Assembly (NCBI GenBank): GCA_947396885.1
Contig: OX377201.1
Span: 29,117,923 to 29,181,922, forward strand
Source: Heligmosomoides polygyrus polygyrus
Lineage: Eukaryota > Nematoda > Chromadorea > Rhabditida > Heligmosomidae
DNA: 64,000 nucleotides
Direction: 5' to 3'
The notes beneath the pieces were generated by a model that made no database searches, had not been told where the DNA came from, and worked only from the letters and a program-made list of their open reading frames with translations. Positions 1 to 11,810 of this stretch are shown piece by piece (within the stretch, counting starts at the first letter, position 1; each line of letters starts with the position of its first letter). Both the position numbers and the translations under genes were made by a program.

Positions 1-560
1 CCCCGCATAAAGACCCCCTTCTTGGAAAACGGTTCTTATATGGTTAGAAAGCATATTTGCTCTATTTTTTGATGAGCAAGCGGAATTTTCGATTTTTGAA
101 AAAATAGCCTATATATGATCAATTTTTGCAAGTCGTGAACTGAATCGCGCATCGACTCTTCGCCGTCGTCATCGGAGTGACCTCACAAAAATATTCATAA
201 CTCAGCAAGTTTTTCGAAATTCAAAAATCCCGCTAGCTTTTTGAAAAGTAGATAAACAGCGCTTCTTTATGGTTACAAACACTTTTAGCAAAAAAGGGAT
301 CTTCATGCGGGGCGGGGGGGGGTTCGATTTCTGGTCGATTTTCGGCAAAAATGGAAAAAAATAACCGAGTTATGAATATTTTTGTGAAATTACTCCGATG
401 ACGCCGGTGAAGGATTCAGTTCACGACCTCCGAAAATTGATCATATCTCGGCTATTTTTCCGAAAATCAAAAATCGCCCTTCAAAAAAGAGAGCAAATAT
501 GCTTTCTAACCATATAAGAACCGTTTTCCAAGAAAGGGGTCTTCATGCGGGGCGGGGGGG
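1..560. repeat. inverted repeat at the left edge
   Basis: Bases 1-180 recur as reverse complement at about 360-556. The two ends share the stretch with GGTTCTTATATGGTTAGAAA and its complement, and runs of G follow CTTCATGCGGGGCG at 305 and 545. The interior (180-360) carries a degenerate further copy of the same motifs. The element continues beyond the window, so its ends and class cannot be named. Short open frames here (for example 481-771 minus, 499-690 plus) fall inside the repeat and are not credible genes. Confidence 0.7.
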
Positions 561-2100
561 GGGGTTCGATTTTCGGTACGTATTTTCGCGACATGGAACC
601 GAAATTGAACCTCCCCTGCCGCGTATGAATACCGAATTTTTGGACATTAGTTTTTATATAGCGAAAAAGAGCTTTTCCCCTAGTTTCTGAAAAGCTAGCG
701 GGATTTTGAAACTTCGAAGAATTGGTCAAGTTATGAATATTTTTGTGAAGCCACTTCAATTTTTTTCGCACAAACCAGCAGCCACGCGTGACGACTCCTT
801 TTCTGGAAAACGATTTTTACACCATGAGAAAGGGCGTTTTATCTACTTTATGAAAAGCTAAAAGAATTTTCAAAATTCAAAAAACTTACCGAGTTATGAA
901 CCTTTTTGTGAACGTTAATTTTATGCTCCGATGACGTTGGTGCAAAGTCGACCAGAGGTCGATTCAACCTGTTCTATCCAGAAAATCACAATTTTTTCAC
1001 AGTTAATTGATCAAAACTTCTAAGTTCTTGTGGCTAAATTTTATCCGTATGGGTACTGCTTCGGCTAAAAAATAATATTTTCATGAAAAATGAGAATTTT
1101 GTATGCGATCCATCCTCGTCATATCTTCATCGCAGCGGAGAAGCATAGTTTTTATTGTATGTTAAGCACGACTTAAAATTTCATATGATGCAATTCCACA
1201 CTCTGTCGTCCTGTCCTTCAGAAGGCAGAAAAAAAATTTCCAGCGAGTAGTCCATCCATATTTCAATTGCGATTGATCATGTCAGAGAACGCAGTAGCCG
1301 CATGTAAACTGCCGTAACACGGAGATTTTTTGGGGCTCCTGGAAAATTCATAAAGCTTTAGTAGATGTGTTTTCTATGCTTTAAAAGGCAGTTTCTAAAA
1401 GTAACATGTTCCATGTGATTAGTGTGTCGACATCTTTTCGGTAAATCGAGACGTCTGATCATATAGAATATCGTTTCAGAGAAACATAGTTTTATCACTG
1501 TGTGTCAAACGGGCTTAAAATTTTATAGGGTGCGATTTCATTTTCTGATGCTGTTTCCTGCAGGAGAGAAATTACTTTTCAAGCAAGTCCGTCCTTCGGT
1601 TGCCATTCCATCATCGACTCGAAGAGCGCTTCAAAAATCTTGTAGGGAAAGCACTTAGGTCGTCATCAGTAATTAACACTTGAAATTTTATAGAGTGCAA
1701 TTCTGGAAGTATATGTCGCTCATCAGGCAAAAAACTGCCGTGTCCATGATGTCCTGGAAAAATCTGAAAAAATGAAAATCTCTCTTTGACTATAAATCTG
1801 CAGACAGGAAATCTTTATTTTTCACTGCACAGTAATCGGCATTAAATTTTTTTTTGATATTCAATCCTATTTTTTTAACTCCAGGAAACGCAAGTGCTTG
1901 TAAATCTCCGCATTGTCGTAGTCACACCTGGAAAAAACAACTTATTAATAGATGCAAACATCATCTAAAAACCTGAATTTGGAGAGAGTCCTCTGCCAAA
2001 ACCGAGGAGTACGACCCCCCTCCCCCTCCATTTGAGGCTACAGTACGACCCGACCCCCCCCCCCCCCCTTCGATTCCCGAACCTCAAGCTTGACCCTGGG
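560..2100. repeat. degenerate direct repeats, no gene
   Basis: From 560 to 950 the arm motifs of the left-edge inverted repeat return in the forward direction (TCTGGAAAACGATTTTTACA, ACCGAGTTATGAA). From about 1130 to 1770 three diverged units contain a run like CTTAAAATTTYATAKRGTGC followed by a CTGTCGTCCTG or CTGTTTCCTG block. Around 1985-2105 there are homopolymeric C runs and two CTTGACCCT motifs. I see no gene-like coding potential. Confidence 0.5.
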
Positions 2101-2414
2101 AGGGGGTCGTAAACATTCGGCAAAAATCGAACCACACGCTTGACCCTCGGCCCGGCTGCGTGACGTGGGTACAGACATTGTCAAGAAGAAGGGAGGCACC
2201 GTTGCGCTTCCGACGTTTCAGTTGAACAACTTTGTCCAACTTCTGAAAAAAAAACAGCGGCCACCTGATCCATGACTATGGTTTCAGCAGAATGGAGAAA
2301 GTACGGCGTCCCCCGTAATCCCTTCAACAACAGAGTCGGATATTCTTCTCTTGTGCGTGATCTTTGCCATCTGAGGTTTGTCGCTGAGCAAGCATAGGCG
2401 GTGTCGAGTATACA
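2100..2414. other. stretch with no recognised feature
   Basis: About 300 bases between the C-rich repeats and the first foldback element. No long reading frame, repeat or terminal motif was recognised. Confidence 0.4.
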
Positions 2415-3330
2415 TACAATACCGGCCTTATCTTTTGGTCTTTAGGCGGAAAAAGCGAAAAAAACCGCCTTTTTCGCCGCTTTTCTGTAGCGCTCTTCAA
2501 ATTGAGCGCATTGCAAATTGAATGACATATTCGTGATCAGCACCGAGCTCTCTTCCCGGTGAGCTGAAAATCGCATAGCGAGCGTCTGAAATGCAGTTCA
2601 GTGACCTAATTTCTGCCCGACGCGGCTGACCCCTGTGCTCGCGGGAGATAATTACACCCACAGCTCCCAAGTGGCTAATGAAGGAACAGATTCGGCCTTT
2701 TAAAGCCTAGTTTCTGCATTATATACATAGTCACACATAGTTCTCTGGATTCCCTAGTATTTCACGATCACAATGATCTACTTCCTTAAAGGATCCGACA
2801 ATTTAAGTGTTGTTATTTTCAGAAAATGCCTCCGCTTCGGAGGACTCTAATTTCGTCATATCAAGATTGTATGTGCTTACACTCGTTTGTCACGTTGGAG
2901 GCGAGAGTGAAAATCAAGCTGCGAAGTTGGAACCTTCAAGGTTGAAATCGTTAGCGATTGTACGCTGCCAAAGTTGCCCATATGACACTTCCTCGTAGTT
3001 AGCCGTACACTTTTCGTATCATTAAAGTGGGCACAAATTGGTTTCCATGAAGACAGGAACGTAGATATCTGGAGGCCTATGAAAACACCTTATAGTCTTC
3101 TACAGGTGTGATTTCGACTGGCCCGGAGGACATTTTGGTCACCCAGTTACAGAGCAAACTCACCTCAAATGCTAACTGAGAGTCACTTTAAAAAATGTCT
3201 AAAAACAAAAAAATTGTCTACGAGGCCATTCCCTAGTTAATTCTGACTCGAAGGATACTTCGATTTCAAATTTACGTTCATTTGTACCGGTTTTTCACGA
3301 GTCAAATGTGCCATAGCCCTGGTCGGGACC

Positions 3331-5232
3331 GAGACCTCCTAAAAGCAGGAGCGCCCGGGGATTTGGTGGACTGGGGCGCGATTGTTGGGCAGACCGGCGC
3401 TGAGCATTGCATCTCATAGTTTTCACAGTAAAACGCTATTCTTGCACTGAGACACCAACTCTACATCCGCGAAACACCTTGGTATCCAGAGACAACTATC
3501 AGCACATCTACAAGGCACTGATGGAGCAGATGTGCAGTGATAAGCGACCTGCTACAGACACCGACAAACACAAATATCAGATTGGAGAGGACCAACGAAA
3601 CCGTGGAACACATTGTCATAACTCTGAGTAGCACACTCTGAGAAGGATGAGAATGTCGTTTGTCTGGCTGACCTAGTTCACTCTCACTCGTGCCCGCATC
3701 AGTTTTCTAGAAGAAGGAAGCTGAGTAGTGTATGACTTTGTTCAATATTATTTTCCAGTACATAATAAAGAGTGGCGCTAACACATTACGGTCGAAAAGT
3801 TTTTACATATTTATATCCTATAAATAAATAAATAAATCCTACGCACATGGGTCAGTTCCATAATAATTCCATACCGGGCTATTGCCTCATATAGTTTTCG
3901 AACACATGGTAGACGACATACGGTTGTGACATTAAAGAAGCTCTATTTCTTGGACTTTTATTAATATATTGTTAACGGGGACGCTTATTCACCGAAGTTT
4001 ATCAGGACGGCATATATAGTTGTTATTAATACTATCACATCGACTTCACCATTTACAACTAATAAGACGAGCGTTCCGTGCTGCTTCACGAGAAGCTCTA
4101 ATGAAGACGCTGAGTGTAATGGATTCAAACAAGGCACTAAATGGCGCTTCCACGGGACCAAACAGTAAGGCATCTGTTATACTCCCGCGGAAGGGCGGGA
4201 ATCGCGCCGAGATCCCTCACCTGGCCAATCGCCGCGCCCCGCCACGCCCGTCGTCCGAGGTGCACCTTTAGTCCGCGGACGTTCCGCGGATGCTCCCGCG
4301 GGAGTATAACAGAGGTCTAAGTGTACCGGTTTTTAAACAGCAACAAACAATTAGCAAGTAACTGCACTCCAACAGCGAATGCAATGAGCGAGTCATGGAT
4401 ACATGGCACATCAGCCCAAAATCCGTCTGGACAGCTACAATTTATTCGAAGCGCCACATTGTAGCAGTGCGAGTTCATCTAAATCTTAAGCGCTATTGTA
4501 CTGTATCACGGATAGCAAGGCAATTTAGAGAGACAACCTCTTCGTCACAGTTGCATGGCGACTCACTTATATAATAGTAGCAGTATGTTCTGCATCTGCC
4601 GTCTCTCAGATGGCCTTCCATTATCTAACGCCGTCACTCTTGATGAGGCCCTGCGAAAATTTATTCATCTATTCATTTTAAAAATGTGTAGTACAGCAAG
4701 TTTCATAGGTAACACTATTAAAACAAGCCTCTTTTTCACTATAATGAGTCATAGCATCTCTGTGAGATTGTTTTTGTTAATATATACTGGAAAATAATAT
4801 TGAACGACGTCATACACTACTCATCTTCCTTCCTCTAGAAAACTAACGCGGGCACGAGAAATAGTAAACTAGCTCAGCCAGACAAACGACTTTCTCATCC
4901 TTTTCAGAGTGTGCTACTCAGAGTTATGAGAATGTCTTCCACGGTTTCGTTGGTCCTCTCCAATCTGATATCTGTGTATGTCGGTGTCTACATCAAGTCG
5001 TTCACCACTGCACATCTGATCAGTCACTGCCTTGTAAATGTGCTGATAGTTGTTTCTGGATACCAAGATGTTTCACGGAAGTAGAGTTCGTGTTCCAGTG
5101 CAAAATAGCATTTTAATGTGGAAACTATGGGATGCAATGGCCAGCGCCAGTCTGTCCAACAATTGCGCCCCAATGAGAATCGCGCGCCCCAGTCTACCAA
5201 ATCCCCGGGCGCTCCTGCTTTTAGGAGACCTC
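3331..5232. mobile_element. Mutator-like foldback element with 9-bp target duplication
   Basis: The element starts GAGACCTCCTAAAAGCAGG at 3331 and ends with its reverse complement at 5232. It is flanked on both sides by the 9-bp direct repeat GTCGGGACC (3322-3330 and 5233-5241). Terminal inverted repeats run roughly 470 bp (3331-3795 and 4795-5232). The opposite arm of F1 holds the uninterrupted site at 8097-8105, which confirms the boundaries. A 9-bp duplication with long terminal repeats fits Mutator-like elements, although no transposase frame is present. A (TAAA)n run near 3820-3836 and a small GC-rich palindrome (4174-4312) lie inside. Confidence 0.85.
4174..4312. mobile_element. 139-bp GC-rich palindromic mini-element
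   Basis: Perfect 17-bp terminal inverted repeats (CTGTTATACTCCCGCGG at the left, its complement at the right) enclose a GC-rich core, all inside the Mutator-like element. An 18-base stretch of the core (4215-4232 region) recurs inverted at 39189-39207, so the family is dispersed. No target duplication was seen. The 83-residue frame 4020-4271 crosses its edge and is not considered coding. Confidence 0.65.
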
Positions 5233-5559
5233 GTCGGGACCCAGATTAGTTCTGGAGCCAGTCCACTCTCCTGCCTCTGTGACCCCTCGCGCCATCTGAG
5301 AGCGCCGTAAATCGCCTAACTACAGTTTTCACACTTTCGGTGCCGCGGCGCCATATTGATCCTTCCAAACGAGGGTGGAGTAGAATAGTACACCAAACAA
5401 GGTTTGGACAACTACGACTTCTCCCTTATACTTATACGATTGTGTTTTTCATTTCGCATTTACGCTTTAACAATGTTTAGATGCGTGGCGCATCCAAGAA
5501 AGACTGCTCGAACTCGCTTCACTTTCACAACGCTCAGTCTACAAGTTGTCCCTCTCCCT

Positions 5560-6840
5560 CGATTGAAAGATTCGATTCTGTATGCATTGTTCGCGGCGCA
5601 CTCCAAAGGCCAGCTGGACAGCCTTAAAGCAACTCCTGAGAAAGGCGGTAGGAATCTTCTGGTAGAACTCCCCAAACGCTCAGTCCACAAGCTGTCCCTC
5701 TCCCTCGATTGAAAGATTCGATTCTGTATGCATTGTTCGCGGCGCACTCCAAAGGCCAGCTGGACAGCCTTAAAGCAACTCCTGAGAAAGGCGGTAGGAA
5801 TCTTCTGGTAGAACTCCCCAAACGCTCAGTCCACAAGCTGTCCCTCCCCCCTCGATTGAAAGGTTCGATTCTGTATGCATTGGTCACGGCGCACTCCAAA
5901 GGCCAGCTGGACAGCCTTAAAGCAACTCCTGAGTAAGGCGGTAGGAAACTTCTGGTAGAACTCCCCAAACGCTCAGTCCACAAGCTGTCCCTCCCCCTCG
6001 ATTGAAAGGTTCGATTCTGTATGCATTGTTTACGGCGCACTCCAAAGGCCAGCTGGACAGCCTTGGAGCAACTCCTGACTAGGGTGGCTGCATATTTCTG
6101 ATAAAACTCCCTAACCGCTCAGTCTACAAGCTGTCGCGCCCACTCGATTGAAAGGTTCCATTCTGTATGCATTGTTCATGGCGCAGTCCAAAGGCTAGCT
6201 GGACAGCCCTAGAGCAACTCCTGACTAGGGCAGCTACAAATTTCTGACGAAACTCCCCAAACGCTCAGTCTACAAGCTGTCCCTCCCCCTCGATTGAAAG
6301 GTTCCATTCTGTATGCATTGTTCACAGCGCTGTACAAAGGCTAGCTGGACAGCCCTAGAGCAACTCCTGACTAGGGCGGCTGCAAATTTCTGACAAAACT
6401 CCCCAAACGCTCAGTCTACAAGCTGTCCCTCCCCCTCGATTGAAAGGTTCCATTCTGTATGCATTGTTCACAGCGCAGTCCAAAGGCTAGCTGGACAGCC
6501 CTAGAGCAACTCCTGACTAGGGCAGCTACAAATTTCTGACGAAACTCCCCAAACGCTCAGTCTACAAGCTGTCCCTCCCCCTCGATTGAAAGGTTCCATT
6601 CTGTATGCATTGTTCGCAGCGCAGTCCAAAGGCTAGCTGGACAGCCCTAGAGCAACTCCTGACTAGGGCAGCTACAAATTTCTGACGAAACCCCCCAAAC
6701 GCTCAGTCTACAAGCTGTCCCTCCCCCTCGATTGAAAGGTTCCATTCTGTATGCATTGTTCACAGCGCACTCCAAAAGCTAGCTGGACAGCCTTAGAGCA
6801 ATTCCTGACTAGGGTGGCTGCATATTTCTGATAAAACTCC
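5560..6840. repeat. 146-bp minisatellite in F1
   Basis: Nine starts of the motif CGATTGAAAGRTTC occur at 5560, 5706, 5853, 5999, 6145, 6291, 6437, 6583 and 6729, a period of 146 bp with one step of 147. Each unit also carries TGTATGCATTGTTC, GCAGTCCAAAGGC or GCACTCCAAAGGC, and CTCAGTCTACAAGCTGT. The last unit runs into a different block at 6841. Frames of 75-138 residues here simply read through the repeat. The same core motif occurs singly in F2 and F4. Confidence 0.9.
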
Positions 6841-7449
6841 CCACTGAAACCATGCAAATCAAGGGTGAGCAGACCAAATGGTTCACAGCTCCACACAGCT
6901 GGACCATAATGAGATTCTAGTAAAAGGCGAACAAATGTAAAAATGTCCGAAGTTTCAGAATGACTACACGCTTCCGCTCGTTTCAGCCGAAACTGGAGTC
7001 AATTTTGAGTTTAGAAAAATAAATCAAAAAATTAAAGGTAGAGCAATTAAAGGTAGCTAGAGCAACTCCTGACTAGGGCAGCTGCAAATTTCTGACGAAA
7101 CTCCCCAAACGCTCAGTCTACAAGCTGTCCCTCCCACTCGATTGAAAGGTTCGAGTCTGTATGCATTGTTCATGGCGCAGTCCAAAGGCTAGCTGGACAG
7201 CCCTAGAGCAACTCCTGACTAGGGTGGCTGCATATTTCTGATAAAACTCCCCACTGAAACCATGCAAATCAAGGGTGAGCAGACCAAATGGTTCACAGCT
7301 CCACACAGCTGGACCATAATGAGATTCTAGTAAAAGGCGAACAAATGTAAAAATGTCCGAAGTTTCAGAATGACTACACACTTCCGCTCGTTTCGGCCGA
7401 AACTGGAGTCAATTTTGAGTTTAGAAAAATAAATCAAAAAATTAAAGGT
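6646..7449 (+). repeat. 410-bp direct duplication in F1
   Basis: Two consecutive copies offset by 410 bp (block CCACTGAAACCATGCAAATC at 6841 and 7251). Each copy ends in AAATAAATCAAAAAATTAAAGG near 7038 and 7449. Each begins with part of a 146-bp unit, so the duplication joins minisatellite and flanking spacer. Near-identity suggests it is recent. Frames 6708-6896 and 7118-7381 on the minus strand are its by-products. Confidence 0.8.
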
Positions 7450-7700
7450 GAGGATTGAGTCCGCTCTTGGTTTTGGCAGAGCACTGTCTCGTTTACCCTT
7501 CATCACATCGAAGCTAGCTGCAGAGAAGCTCGGCCTTTTAACGAATACTAATCAATGTTAAAAGCTTTATGGAAAGCAATTTCATTTTGTGACGTTGCCC
7601 CTAGTTCTCAACAATTATTTCGTGATAATTCAATTCTTCGCATATGACCGACAAACTCAGGAAACGCAGTTGCCGGCATATAAACTCGGAGAGTTTTTGA
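7450..7700. other. F1 central spacer
   Basis: Unpaired central segment of foldback F1 between the duplicated blocks and the right inner arm. No coding or repeat signal was recognised. Confidence 0.4.
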
Positions 7701-9059
7701 AATCTTTGAAAAGCCTTTGGAGTGCGCCGTAAACAATGCATACAGAATCGAACCTTTCAATCGAGGGAGAGGGACAGCTTGTAGACTTAGCGTTGTGAAA
7801 GTGAAACGAGTTCGAGCAGTCTTTCTTGGATGCGCCACGCATCTAAACATTGTTAAAGCGTAAATGCGAAATGAAAAACACAAGCGTATAAGGGAGAAGG
7901 GAGAAGTATAAGGGAGAAGTCGTAGTTGTCCAAACCTTGTTTGGTGTACTATTCTACTCCACCCTCGTTTGGAAGGATCAATATGGCGCCGCGGCACCGG
8001 AAGTGTGAAAACTGTAGTTAGGCGATTTACGGCGCTCTCAGATGGCGCGAGGGGTCACAGAGGCAGGAGAGTGGACTGGCTCCGGAACTAATCTGGGTCC
8101 CGACCAGGGCTATGGCACATTTGACTCGTGAAAAACCGGTACAAATGAACGTAAATTTGAAATCGAAGTATCCTTCGAGTCAGAATTAATTAGGGAATGG
8201 CCTCGTAGACAATTTTTTTTGTTTTTAGACATTTTTTAAAGTGACTCTCAGTTAGCATTTGAGGTGAGTTTGCTCTGTAACTGGGTGACCAAAATGTCCT
8301 CCGGGCCAGTCGAAATCACACCTGTAGAAGACTATAAGGTGTTTTCATAGGCCTCCAGATATCTACGTTCCTGTCTTCATGGAAACCAATTTGTGCCCAC
8401 TTTAATGATACGAAAAGTGTACGGCTAACTACGAGGAAGTGTCATATGGGCAACTTTGGCAGCGTACAATCGCTAACGATTTCAACCTTGAAGGTTCCAA
8501 CTTCGCAGCTTGATTTTCACTCTCGCCTCCAACGTGACAAACGAGTGTAAGCACATACAATCTTGATATGACGAAATTAGAGTCCTCCGAAGCGGAGGCA
8601 TTTTCTGAAAATAACAACACTTAAATTGTCGGATCCTTTAAGGAAGTAGATCATTGTGATCGTGAAATACTAGGGAATCCAGAGAACTATGTGTGACTAT
8701 GTATATAATGCAGAAACTAGGCTTTAAAAGGCCGAATCTGTTCCTTCATTAGCCACTTGGGAGCTGTGGGTGTAATTATCTCCCGCGAGCACAGGGGTCA
8801 GCCGCGCCGGGCAGAAATTAGGTCACTGAACTGCATTTCAGACGCTCGCTATGCGATTTTCAGCTCATCGGGAAGAGAGCTCGGTGCTGATCACGAATAT
8901 GTCATTCAATTTGCAATGCGCTCAATGTGAAGAGCGCTACAGAAAAGCGGCGGAAAAGGCGGTTTTTTTCGCTTTTTCCGCCCAAAGACCAAAAGATAAG
9001 GCCGGTATTGTACGTACTTAAATACTCACATGACTCGTATTCAGTGGTCGTGCGGGCAG

Positions 9060-9725
9060 CACGGTCGCTTTCATTCGTTTCACTGTCTCGTCATTGCCGT
9101 CCAGCACATTGCTGCCATTCGAACTTGGTGACGTGACGAGAAGTTTGATTCGTTCTCAACTGTAATGCAATCTGGGTCAGCCGTGTGACAAATGCATCGT
9201 CCCACCTGGTTGGAAGTTGTTGGTATCCTCCCCAGGGCCCTATGGTCCATCGGTGGCCTCGTCTTCTCATGACGTAGCCGGCCACTAGGCTTTAGCCTTC
9301 CATGCTTAATATGTAGGATCACGAAGACGAGACATTCCCCTTATGTCAGAGCTTCAAAATCCGACTTGATGCTTTGCCGAGTGTTCTTCAGAAGACGTTT
9401 ATTTGCGTGGTCTTTAACAATTAGACGGCCAGCAGAATCGGCTCAGGACCCCGCTGCGTAACAGAGCGCAAGAAGAACAGTCTAGTCGAATAGGTGTGCT
9501 CGGAGGTCCGGGTGCGTCGGATGGCCTGTAGCATCTTTGAGAGGAGAATATACGGCTAATATGGATCTTCTTGCCCTGTCCATCTCCTTTTTCATGTCAT
9601 TCTCCATGTTCATCGAACGTTCGAGGAACGGAACGCCAAAACCATTTAGCAAACGGGTTTTTAAGGCTTTCTCTTCTGAACACTCGCTGAATGTTCCCCA
9701 CCACCGAACAAGGGTTGGAAAACTT
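9060..9725 (-). pseudogene. RTE-type LINE reverse transcriptase, C-terminal relic
   Basis: Read on the minus strand in broken frames, the segment encodes pieces typical of the region after the RT domain of nematode RTE-like LINEs. These include RSMNMENDMKKEMDRARR, then LRAHLFDSTVLLALCYAA, and near the end GYVMRRRGHRWT followed by TRWDD, which corresponds to the conserved WAGHVMR..RWT..TRWSDF tail. Several frameshifts and a stop make it a relic. It lies immediately right of foldback F1. Similarity is judged from memory of the family. Confidence 0.65.
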
Positions 9726-9954
9726 CCGATTTATCAATTATGTAAAAAACACGCAAAAAGTTACACAGTTCTTTTATTTATACAAAACACTGATGACATA
9801 CTTAAAAGGCGATGTCCGTTCCTCCACGTGGTGCCACTGGAAACTGATTGCTTTTGCGAACCGAGCTAGACGCGTACAATCGAATACGGGCGACAGGCAC
9901 TAGAGATAGGCCGGCCTACGAATATTCCGTGTCACACCATAGTTGATGACGTTA
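9726..9954. other. short unassigned gap between two LINE relics
   Basis: A gap between the minus-strand RTE relic and the plus-strand RTE copy. I recognise no gene; the overlapping frames at 9537-9869 and 9691-9903 are on the strand opposite the relic. Confidence 0.35.
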
Positions 9955-10135
9955 CGGAACTCGCGAGATAATGCTACGGCGTCCGCTGTAGCCGATGCGC
10001 ACTCGCAAAGCCCGGCGAGTGTGGTAAGTATGCGAGGAACCCTGGTGAGGGGAGGGCATCGGGGGCAAGCGAGCCAGCCCGAAATCCCTGCAAGGGAAAA
10101 CAAGCGAAAGGAAAGGAAAGACCCGTGTAGCAACG

Positions 10136-10830
10136 TTGAATGTGGGTACGATGACGGGTCGCTCGTGCGACTTGGTAGAAACATTGGAGCGAAGAAGGAT
10201 AGATTTCTGTGCGGTGCAGGAGACGAGGTGGTCCTGCTGCAAGTCGAGGGACATTGGCCGCGGCTTTAAGGCCATTCTGTGCAGCAGTCCCAGGACCACG
10301 AGTGATGTCGGTATGATCTTCTCCGAGCGTTTCCGTGACGCGATTGCAAGCGTGGAACGTTTCGATGACCGCTTGATGAAGATTGTAGCCGCCGTAGAGA
10401 AGCAACGATGCCATTTCTTTTCTGCATATGCTCCGCAGACTGGTTGTTCAGAGAAAACCAAGGACGAGTTCTGGTCCCTGCTTGATGAGAGGCCTCAGAA
10501 GTATTAGCAAAAGATATGCTTGTTGTGGCAGATGACCTTAATGGTCACGTCGGAGCAACGAAAGGCGGTTATAGCTGCTATGGTGGTTTTGGCTATGGGT
10601 CCCGCAACGCCGATGGTGAGCTTGCGCTTGAGTATGCAGACTCAGAAGACCTCACCATCGTGAATAGCAAATTTCGAAAGCTTGACTCCCACCTCATTTC
10701 GTTTTATAGTGGGAACTCCAAAACGCAGATTGACTTTGCCCTTGTTAGGCATCGTGACCAAGGCTTGTCACAGACGCGAAGTCCGTGTCGTATGAGACGG
10801 CTGCCAAATCGTCCACTGGTCTGCCGCTGA
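10136..10830 (+). pseudogene. RTE endonuclease domain (broken)
   Basis: Two successive frames, 10136-10507 and 10516-10830, give an exonuclease-endonuclease-phosphatase domain. Visible landmarks are CAVQETRW near residues 26-33, FSAYAPQTG near residues 93-101, then GHVGATKGG, the Y.SRNADGE block and ALVRHRDQ in the second frame. A stop and frame change separate the two halves, so no active protein is expected. In intact RTE elements this domain nicks target DNA for target-primed reverse transcription. Confidence 0.8.
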
Positions 10831-11322
10831 AGATCACACCTCCGATGTGTAATCGTATCGAGCGGTGTGGAACCGCTAGAATCAAATGGTGGCGTTTGGA
10901 AAAAAAGGAAGCGGCAGTTATTATATTTTTCGCATTCGGTTGCCGGCGGTAACAACTGCCCACGAAACCTGGAAAGAGGCTACCGAAGCGACAGTTTTGG
11001 CTGCACGCTTCGAACTCGGCACCACGAAGCCTGGAAGGCGCTGGTTCGAGGTCGATGCAGCCATGGCTGTAGACTGACTATGTCAGAGAAATATCAAAGG
11101 AAAGAAATGACTCTATCACGTTCTATTGTTGATAAAACACTCCATAATTGGAGGAATTATCGAAATCGAAGAAAGCGGCAAAGAGGGCAATGGCCGCTGC
11201 TAAAGTCGTATACTGCGCTATCAGCGAAACACTGGGAACGCGCGATGCTTTGGCATTAACGACGAGAACGGCCATCTTCTGATGGATCGTAAGCGGGCTG
11301 TGAAAAACTCAGCATTCGAGGA

Positions 11323-11729
11323 TGTTATGGCTGGACGATCACAGTGGTGATCGTGCGTAGCGCGCCCGTAGCCGGCTAGTAGAAAGCCAATGACCACCGA
11401 CGTAGGCGCGGTGGTAATCCGCCAAGGCAGGTCAAAATAACGACCGGCGATAAAGCGAGGCGCATATAAGGCCGTTGCCGAGACCCTCAAGGGTCGTCGT
11501 CGCAGGTCGTCGTCGAGGGTCATCGAGGCCCGTCGCCAAAGAGTTCCAGCTGCCGCCAGCCTACCTCCTGTCGTCTCCAGCCGTCATCGTCGTTGTCGAC
11601 TATTATTCTAATAAAGCTGTAATGTTCCTGCTGCATCTACGCACGCGGACGTGAGCTCTCTGTTAGCACAGAAAGCAGAAAGAAGAGACCCTAGAGGTCT
11701 AGTGAAAGTGTACCTTCAGGGATACAACA
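11323..11729 (+). mobile_element. solo LTR-like element with 5-bp target duplication
   Basis: A 407-bp unit starting TGTTATGGCTGG and ending GGATACAACA, so it has the TG..CA ends of an LTR. It is flanked by the 5-bp direct repeat GAGGA (11318-11322 and 11730-11734). It contains a TATA-like GCATATAAGG and a polyadenylation-like CTAATAAAGC. It interrupts the RTE copy. A second copy lies at 56074-56499. No gag or pol sequence is present, so the retrotransposon family cannot be assigned. Confidence 0.75.
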
Positions 11730-11810
11730 GAGGAAATCTCGAATGTTAAGTTTGCCCATTCTGCTATTCCTTTTGCACCTCCTATATACGGTCCCGTTCC
11801 GAAGATCACA

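Larger units (their letters stand above)
2415..9012. mobile_element. foldback element F1 (TACAATACCG ends)
   Basis: A 6.6 kb inverted-repeat element. It begins TACAATACCGGCCTTATC at 2415 and ends with the reverse complement at 9012. The outer arms (2415-3321 and 8106-9012) are near-identical inverted copies; inner arms continue at 5242-5700 and 7700-8096. The left arm is interrupted by a separate element (3331-5232). The centre holds a 146-bp tandem repeat and a 410-bp direct duplication. No transposase frame was found, so it is probably non-autonomous. The same terminal decamer occurs in F2 (22764-25677), F3 (from 60405) and F4 (44219-51320). No clear target duplication was identified, so the superfamily is open. 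Confidence 0.8.

Noticed and set aside
5624..6040. 138-residue minus frame with repeated peptides
   Set aside because: It spans three units of the 146-bp minisatellite and has no independent support.
9943..10461. Long overlapping frames on both strands at the RTE 5' end
   Set aside because: They overlap the true endonuclease frame starting at 10136 and lack motifs.
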